From DASSUW01 sp963849695 (GTDB taxonomy: Bacteria; Actinomycetota; Thermoleophilia; Solirubrobacterales; Solirubrobacteraceae): a stretch of DNA of 64,000 nt. The translations under genes were made by a program, and so were the position numbers. Each line of letters starts with the position of its first letter. The stretch's first letter is position 1. Positions 59,928 to 64,000 of the stretch are shown in pieces. Location of the stretch: NCBI GenBank assembly GCA_963849695.1, contig CAWKIT010000038.1:1-64000 (forward strand), in the 5' to 3' direction. A model generated the notes under the pieces. The model was not told the DNA's origin, did not search any database, and was given only the letters and a program-made list of their open reading frames with translations.

Positions 59928-60302
59928 GTGGCGCTGATGGCGCTCGGCAGCGTCGTGATGTGGCTCGGCGTGCCGCTCGGGCTGGTGTACCTCGCCTCCA
60001 AGCTCGCCGACTCGCCCGAGCCCAGCATGGGGCCGTACCTGCTGATCATCATCGGGCTGCCGGTGGGGATGGCGGCGGTGGCGAAGGGGCTCGGCGCCTT
60101 GAATCGCGCCCACATCCGTGTGACCGGCACGGAGGTCGACGAGTACCGGCCGGGATGGACCCGCTCGATGCGCGGCGAGCGGCAGGTGGATCGGCGGGGC
60201 GGGGTGCTCGACCGGGTGATGATCGTGTCGGTCGGCGTCGCCGCGGTGGTATTCGCGGTGTGGTTCTTCGGGTTCGCCGGGTCCTCGATGCCTGGCGGTT
60301 GA
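59928..60302 (+). CDS. Small membrane protein between yebC and ruvC
   Basis: A 124-residue protein with two N-terminal TM helices (ALGSVVMWLGVPLGLVYLAS, then YLLIIIGLPVGMAAVAKGLG), a basic cytoplasmic loop (YRPGWTRSMRGERQVDRRGG) and a third TM (VMIVSVGVAAVVFAVWFFG). The start is GTG 59928 or ATG 59937, with no clear ribosome site. It is one of the small membrane genes often found near this locus in Thermoleophilia-type actinobacteria (from gene order, not confirmed). No family recognised. Confidence 0.75.
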   Translation: MALMALGSVVMWLGVPLGLVYLASKLADSPEPSMGPYLLIIIGLPVGMAAVAKGLGALNRAHIRVTGTEVDEYRPGWTRSMRGERQVDRRGGVLDRVMIVSVGVAAVVFAVWFFGFAGSSMPGG

Positions 60303-60315
60303 GCGGGCGAACGTC

Positions 60316-60493
60316 AACTGCGGCTGGGTAGGGCAGCGGGGGAGCCGCCCGTGCGGCGTCCGTGGCGCGAAATCGACCGACTATGCGGTCATTAGGCGCC
60401 ACGATCGCGGGCGTGGCGCCTTTGCCTCGCCATTCGGTGCGAAGGCGCCACGGTCGGTCGGCGGCCGATCCCGCCTCCCTCAATGCCGAAGTT
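60316..60493. repeat. Palindromic intergenic element, copy B
   Basis: The left end AACTGCGGCTGGGTAGGG and right end (reverse complement) AACTTCGGCATTGAGGGAGG match those of copy A at 42091-42274. Internal hairpins differ: CGTGGCGC (60361) with GCGCCACG (60396), itself enclosing GACCG/CGGTC, and GTGGCGCCTT (60413) with AAGGCGCCAC (60442). Just beyond, GCCGAAGTTCGTCCCGC is directly repeated at 60485 and 60515. It fills the space between the small membrane gene and ruvC. The rest of the gap to 60573 has no ORF. Confidence 0.72.
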
Positions 60494-60573
60494 CGTCCCG
60501 CGGCGCGATCGGCAGCCGAAGTTCGTCCCGCCACGCCAGGAAGGCGTCCGACGCCCGGCGCAGAATCCCCGCC

Positions 60574-61071
60574 GTGTACGTGATCGTCCTCGGCATCGAT
60601 CCCGGCGTGGCCCACACCGGCTACGGCGTCGTAGCCCAGCATCGGGGGAGGATGCTGGCGCTGGACGGCGGCGTGGTCGAGACCGCGCCCGGGCTCGATG
60701 CCGGGCGGCGCCTGGTGGCGATCCACGAGCGGGTGGGCGCGCTGCTCGACGAGCACCGGCCCGACGCGCTCGCGCTCGAGGACCTCTACTTCGGCGCCAA
60801 CGCCCACTCCGCCTTCGCGGTCGGCCAGGCGCGCGGGGTGGCGATGCTGGCGGCCGGCCAGCGCGGCGTGCCGACCGCCTCGTACACGCCGCAGCAGGTC
60901 AAGAGCGCCGTGTGCGGCAACGGCCGCGCGGCCAAGGACCAGGTGCAGCGGATGGTGCAGACGCTGCTCGCGCTGACCGAGCTACCGCGCCCGGACCACG
61001 CCGCCGACGCGCTCGCGGTCGCGATCTGCCACGCCAACGGGGCGCCGCTGAGCGCGGCGCTGGCCGGATGA
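60574..61071 (+). CDS. ruvC: Crossover junction endodeoxyribonuclease RuvC
   Basis: A 165-residue RNase-H-fold resolvase with catalytic acids in VLGIDPGVAHTGYG, LALEDLYFGANAHSAFAVGQ and the closing RPDHAADALAVAICH pair. It cuts Holliday junctions symmetrically in complex with RuvAB. The start is GTG 60574 (or GTG 60580). CAGAAT ends seven bases before 60574. The stop overlaps ruvA (ATGA). Confidence 0.96.
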   Translation: MYVIVLGIDPGVAHTGYGVVAQHRGRMLALDGGVVETAPGLDAGRRLVAIHERVGALLDEHRPDALALEDLYFGANAHSAFAVGQARGVAMLAAGQRGVPTASYTPQQVKSAVCGNGRAAKDQVQRMVQTLLALTELPRPDHAADALAVAICHANGAPLSAALAG

Positions 61072-61634
61072 TCGCCCTGCTGGACGGAACCGTGGCCGTG
61101 CGCCGCGCCGACCACGTCGTCGTCTCGTGCGGCGGCGTCGGCTACCGGCTGGCCGTCTCCGCGGAGACGCTCCGGCACATCCCGCGCGTGGGGACCGAGA
61201 CCGAGATCCACACCCATCTGATCGTCCGCGACGACGCGCTCCAGCTCTACGGCTTCGCCACCGAGGAGGAGCGCGACCTGTTCCTGCTGCTGATCGGCGT
61301 CCAGTCGGTCGGCCCGAAGATGGCGCTCGCCGTCCTCTCCGGCGGCCCGCCGCGCGACCTCCTGACCGCGATCACGGCCGGCGACACCGGCCGGCTCCAG
61401 GCCGCCCCCGGCATCGGCAAGCGGACCGCCGAGCGGATCGTGGTCGAGCTGCGCGAGAAGGTCGAGGAGCCGATCGTGATCCGGCGCGCCGGCGACGACC
61501 CGCGGATGCTCGCGCGCGACGGCCTGGTCGGCCTCGGGTTCTCCCCGCAGGAGGCCGACAAGCTCCTCGAAGGCGCACCCGGCGAAACGCCCGAGGACCT
61601 GATCGCGCACGCGCTCAAGGGGGCGCGGCGATGA
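61068..61634 (+). CDS. ruvA: Holliday junction branch migration protein RuvA
   Basis: A 188-residue RuvA with the OB-fold domain I (MIALLDGTVAVRRADHVVVS), tandem helix-hairpin-helix domain II (LLIGVQSVGPKMALAVLSGG and APGIGKRTAERIVVELREK) and short domain III (DGLVGLGFSPQEADKLLEGA) that binds RuvB. It forms the tetrameric junction clamp. Coupled to both neighbours by ATGA overlaps. Confidence 0.97.
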   Translation: MIALLDGTVAVRRADHVVVSCGGVGYRLAVSAETLRHIPRVGTETEIHTHLIVRDDALQLYGFATEEERDLFLLLIGVQSVGPKMALAVLSGGPPRDLLTAITAGDTGRLQAAPGIGKRTAERIVVELREKVEEPIVIRRAGDDPRMLARDGLVGLGFSPQEADKLLEGAPGETPEDLIAHALKGARR

Positions 61635-62659
61635 TCCGCAGCCCGGGCGCCGACCGCATCCAGAGCCCGCAGGAGCGCCCCGAGGAGGACGTCGACGCGA
61701 CGCTGCGCCCGCGCCTGCTCGAGGAGTTCATCGGCCAGGAGGCGCTGAAGGAGCAGCTCGGCGTCTCGATCGCGGCAGCCGCCGCCCGCGACGAGGCGCT
61801 CGACCACGTGCTGCTGGCCGGCCCGCCCGGCCTCGGCAAGACCTCGCTCGCCCAGATCGTGGCCGCCGAGCTCGACGTCCCGTTCGTGCAGACCGCCGGC
61901 CCCGCGCTCGAGCGCAAGGCCGACATCGCGTCGTTCCTGACCGCGCTCGAGTCGCGCGCGGTGTTCTTCGTCGACGAGATCCACCGCCTCCCGCGCGCCG
62001 TGGAGGAGACCTTCTACCCGGCGATGGAGGACCGCCGGCTCCCGATCACGGTCGGCGCCGGCGCCGGGGCGCGTGTCGTCACGCTCGAGCTGCCGGCCTT
62101 CACGCTGATCGGCGCCACCACCCGGGCCGGACTCCTCACCACGCCGCTGCGCGACCGCTTCGGCATCCAGCACCGGCTCGACCACTACGACACCGCCGAC
62201 CTGGCGCGGATCGTCACCCGCTCGGCACGCGTGCTCGACGTGCGGATCGACGCCGACGGCGCGCGCGCGATCGCCGAGCGCGCCCGCGGCACCCCGCGCG
62301 TGGCAAACCGGCTGCTGCGCCGCGTGCGCGACTTCGCGCAGGTGAACGGCGACACGCCGATCGACGCCGCCGTGGCCGGCGCCGCGCTCGACCTGCTCGA
62401 GGTCGACCACGCCGGGCTCGACCGGCTCGACCGCGAGATCCTGTCGACGATCTGCAACCGGTTCTCCGGCGGCCCCGTCGGCCTCTCCACGCTCGCCGTC
62501 GCGGTGCAGGAGGAATCCGACACGATCGAGGACGTCTACGAGCCCTACCTGCTCCAGCAGGGCTTCCTCATCCGCACCCCGCGCGGCCGGTGCGCGACCG
62601 TCCACGCCTTCCGCCACCTCGGCCTCGAGCCCGCGGCTGACAACTCGACGTTGTTCTGA
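61631..62659 (+). CDS. ruvB: Holliday junction branch migration ATPase RuvB
   Basis: A 342-residue AAA+ motor. It shows LRPRLLEEFIGQEALKEQLG, Walker A LLAGPPGLGKTSLAQIVA, Walker B AVFFVDEIHRLPRAVEETFY, sensor GATTRAGLLTTPLRDRFG and the C-terminal winged helix ending QGFLIRTPRGRCATVHAFRH. It drives branch migration on the RuvA clamp. The final codons and TGA recur as a partial copy 54 bases downstream. Confidence 0.97.
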   Translation: MIRSPGADRIQSPQERPEEDVDATLRPRLLEEFIGQEALKEQLGVSIAAAAARDEALDHVLLAGPPGLGKTSLAQIVAAELDVPFVQTAGPALERKADIASFLTALESRAVFFVDEIHRLPRAVEETFYPAMEDRRLPITVGAGAGARVVTLELPAFTLIGATTRAGLLTTPLRDRFGIQHRLDHYDTADLARIVTRSARVLDVRIDADGARAIAERARGTPRVANRLLRRVRDFAQVNGDTPIDAAVAGAALDLLEVDHAGLDRLDREILSTICNRFSGGPVGLSTLAVAVQEESDTIEDVYEPYLLQQGFLIRTPRGRCATVHAFRHLGLEPAADNSTLF

Positions 62660-62713
62660 CGAGCTCCGACCGCGCGGCTCCAGCCGACCGCCTCGGACTC
62701 GACGTTGTCCTGA
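62643..62713 (+). repeat. Direct repeat of the ruvB 3' end
   Basis: ACTCGACGTTGTTCTGA (62643-62659, last ruvB codons) is followed at 62697-62713 by ACTCGACGTTGTCCTGA, differing at one base. The 37 bases between are GC-rich without an ORF. It looks like a small tandem duplication of the gene terminus. Confidence 0.6.
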
Positions 62714-62736
62714 TCGAGCCTTTAGTCCAGCCGGTC

Positions 62737-62742
62737 TAGGCT
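62737..62742 (+). promoter_or_regulatory. Candidate leaderless -10 hexamer (TAGGCT)
   Basis: TAGGCT ends eight bases before the GTG at 62751, so the zinc-ribbon/PAS gene may be transcribed separately from ruvCAB with no leader. Confidence 0.4.
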
Positions 62743-62750
62743 AGGGGGCT

Positions 62751-63200
62751 GTGGCGCACCTGTTCATCTGCCCCAACTGCGGCCATCGGACGTCCGAGAC
62801 CGACCGCCAACAGGGGTTCCGCAACCAGCCGCGCGGCTGCAGCAAGTGCGGCTTCGGCTTCCTGTTCGAGCTGCTCGACGACTACTACCCGGCGCCGAAC
62901 GCGGCGTTCTTCGTGTGCGACCAGAACGGTCGCATCATCGGCTGCGGCCGCGGGTCGCGCGAGCTGACCGGGCTTTCCGACGAGAAGGTGATGGGCCGCG
63001 AGGTGCGCGAGGTGCTCGGGCTCGACTTCGAGGGCGGCGCCGACCACGTCGGCACCGTGCTGGAGTGGGGTGTGCGCCAGCTCGGCAAGCCGGTCGTCGT
63101 CCATGCCGAGGGAGATCTGCCCGCGAGAGCGGTCGCCGATCTGTTTCCGGCGTACGATGACGACGGCGGTCTGCTGCTGGTTCTCACGCCGTCGAAGTAG
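62751..63200 (+). CDS. Zinc-ribbon plus PAS-domain protein
   Basis: A 149-residue protein. The N-terminal zinc ribbon has CPNCGHRT at about 7 and CSKCGFGF at about 30. A PAS domain (about 45-145) contains NAAFFVCDQNGRIIGCGRGS, ELTGLSDEKVMGREVREVLG and a closing GGLLLVLTPSK strand. It could sense a small molecule, redox state or metal and pass the signal through protein contact. There is no kinase or HTH. Its position between ruvB and secD suggests a housekeeping regulator of this lineage. Start GTG. Confidence 0.8.
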   Translation: MAHLFICPNCGHRTSETDRQQGFRNQPRGCSKCGFGFLFELLDDYYPAPNAAFFVCDQNGRIIGCGRGSRELTGLSDEKVMGREVREVLGLDFEGGADHVGTVLEWGVRQLGKPVVVHAEGDLPARAVADLFPAYDDDGGLLLVLTPSK

Positions 63201-63227
63201 CGGGCTCTAACCTTCACCAGCCAGGCA

Positions 63228-64000
63228 ATGTCCGAACGCCGCCGCTCCCTCCTCGTCCTGCTCGTCGTCATCGGCCTGATCGCCGGGTCGGTCTACGCGA
63301 TCAGCACGCGCGACACGAAGCTCGGCCTCGACCTTCAGGGCGGTGTCCAGCTCATCTACGAGGGCCAGCCGACGGCCCAGCAGCCGACCGTCACGCAGGA
63401 GGCGCTCGACAGGTCGCTGGACATCATGCGCGACCGCGTCGACGCCTTCGGCGTGTCCGAGCCCGAGCTGCTGCTGGCGGGCGAGAACCAGATCGAGGTC
63501 AACCTCCCAGGCGAGGAGGACGCCGAGCGCGCGGCACAGCAGGTCGGCTCCACCGCCCAGCTGTTCTTCTACGACTGGGAAGCCAGCATCCTCGACGAGA
63601 ACTGCCAGACCGACCCCGACGAGAACGCCAGCGCCAAGCAGCCGGTCACCGGCTTCTACAACGCGGTCAAGCGCGCCTCGCGGTGCGATCCGCAGGCCGA
63701 CGGCAACAACAACTCCGCCGACGCCCCGCGCTTCTACGCGTTCAACAAGGTCTCCAAGCAGCCGTACAACGACGGGCAGCCGTCCGAGTCGCGCGAGGCC
63801 GCGCTCGAGGACCTCACGCCGGAGCAGCGCGAGAACGCCGAGGTGCTGGAGGTGCCGGAGGGCATCCTCGTCGTGCGCGACGAGAAGCCGAGCCCCGACG
63901 CCGCGGATCCCGACCGCTTCTGGGTGATCGAGGACAACCCGGCGCTGTCGGGCACGGACATCAAGAACCCGGAGCAGAACTTCGACGACGCGCGCGAGCC
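63228..64000 (+). CDS. secD: Protein translocase subunit SecD (partial, runs off the window)
   Basis: The first 257 codons of SecD. The N-terminal TM is SLLVLLVVIGLIAGSVYAIS, then the signature TRDTKLGLDLQGGVQLIYEG and the P1 domain with LDIMRDRVDAFGVSEPELLL and IEVNLPGEEDAERA. SecD with SecF uses the proton gradient to pull proteins out of the Sec channel. A TAACCT hexamer lies 14 bases before the ATG. The rest of the gene lies beyond 64000. Confidence 0.95.
   Translation, partial: MSERRRSLLVLLVVIGLIAGSVYAISTRDTKLGLDLQGGVQLIYEGQPTAQQPTVTQEALDRSLDIMRDRVDAFGVSEPELLLAGENQIEVNLPGEEDAERAAQQVGSTAQLFFYDWEASILDENCQTDPDENASAKQPVTGFYNAVKRASRCDPQADGNNNSADAPRFYAFNKVSKQPYNDGQPSESREAALEDLTPEQRENAEVLEVPEGILVVRDEKPSPDAADPDRFWVIEDNPALSGTDIKNPEQNFDDARE

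Noticed and set aside
1..64000. CRISPR arrays, rRNA and tRNA genes
   Set aside because: No regular short direct-repeat array was seen, and no tRNA arm pattern or rRNA core sequence was recognised by eye. A tRNAscan or Infernal run would be decisive.

Overview
The window is about 64 kb of very GC-rich DNA with dense, strongly GC3-biased genes. Many start codons are GTG, and ATGA/GTGA stop-start overlaps are frequent. The gene content fits a high-GC actinobacterium, most likely class Thermoleophilia (Solirubrobacter/Conexibacter-like): pdxS-pdxT, yebC-ruvC-ruvA-ruvB-secD, an ECF42 sigma factor with its DGPF/YCII partner, a large LAL-type LuxR regulator and a BTAD/NB-ARC regulator. The taxonomic placement is inference from gene content and composition. 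No rRNA, tRNA or CRISPR array was recognised.

Layout. 0-2.8 kb is an accessory edge: a small excisionase-like HTH gene, a tyrosine integrase, two short broken coding remnants and a DUF4160/DUF2442 pair. 2.8-14.2 kb carries YCII+ECF42 sigma, an alpha/beta hydrolase, a YciF-type ferritin-like protein with a histone-H1-like tail, a Pth2-like protein, a MacB-type ABC exporter beside a NarL/HisKA_3 two-component system, and small zinc-ribbon and VOC proteins. 14.2-22 kb has a GH15 enzyme, a DrrA/two-DrrB ABC exporter, DUF4031, CorA, and a tail-anchored coiled-coil protein whose paralogue lies at 27.8 kb. 22-31 kb has an ATP-dependent DNA ligase and SDR, divergent from an EamA transporter, GntR regulator and Vps62-like gene set with a candidate GntR operator in its promoter, followed by an isoaspartyl peptidase and more coiled-coil genes. 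31-41 kb has the LAL regulator, gluQ, rmlC, an RpiR regulator, HIRAN, pdxST, a Tat-exported TIM-barrel protein and an unusual HAD. 40.5-43.6 kb is proline catabolism (PRODH and P5C dehydrogenase). 43.6-49.9 kb has a polyprenyl-phosphate glycosyltransferase and a tightly overlapped set of FAD oxidoreductase, hyuA, hyuB and rpiB-like genes. 49.9-56.3 kb has GH67 alpha-glucuronidase, a CPA1 antiporter, an MBL hydrolase and phosphomannomutase. 56.4-64 kb has the BTAD regulator, yebC, ruvCAB, a zinc-ribbon/PAS protein and the start of secD.

Two things cut across the window. First, seven single-base insertions, mostly in short homopolymers, break five otherwise normal genes. All are +1, which points to residual sequencing or assembly error rather than gene decay. 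Second, several intergenic gaps are filled by strongly palindromic DNA: two copies of a roughly 180-bp element with shared inverted ends but different internal hairpins, one unrelated 160-bp palindrome, and two copies of a GGGGTC/GACCCC repeat. Many genes also carry a TANNNT hexamer 6-9 nt before the start codon, which suggests frequent leaderless transcription.
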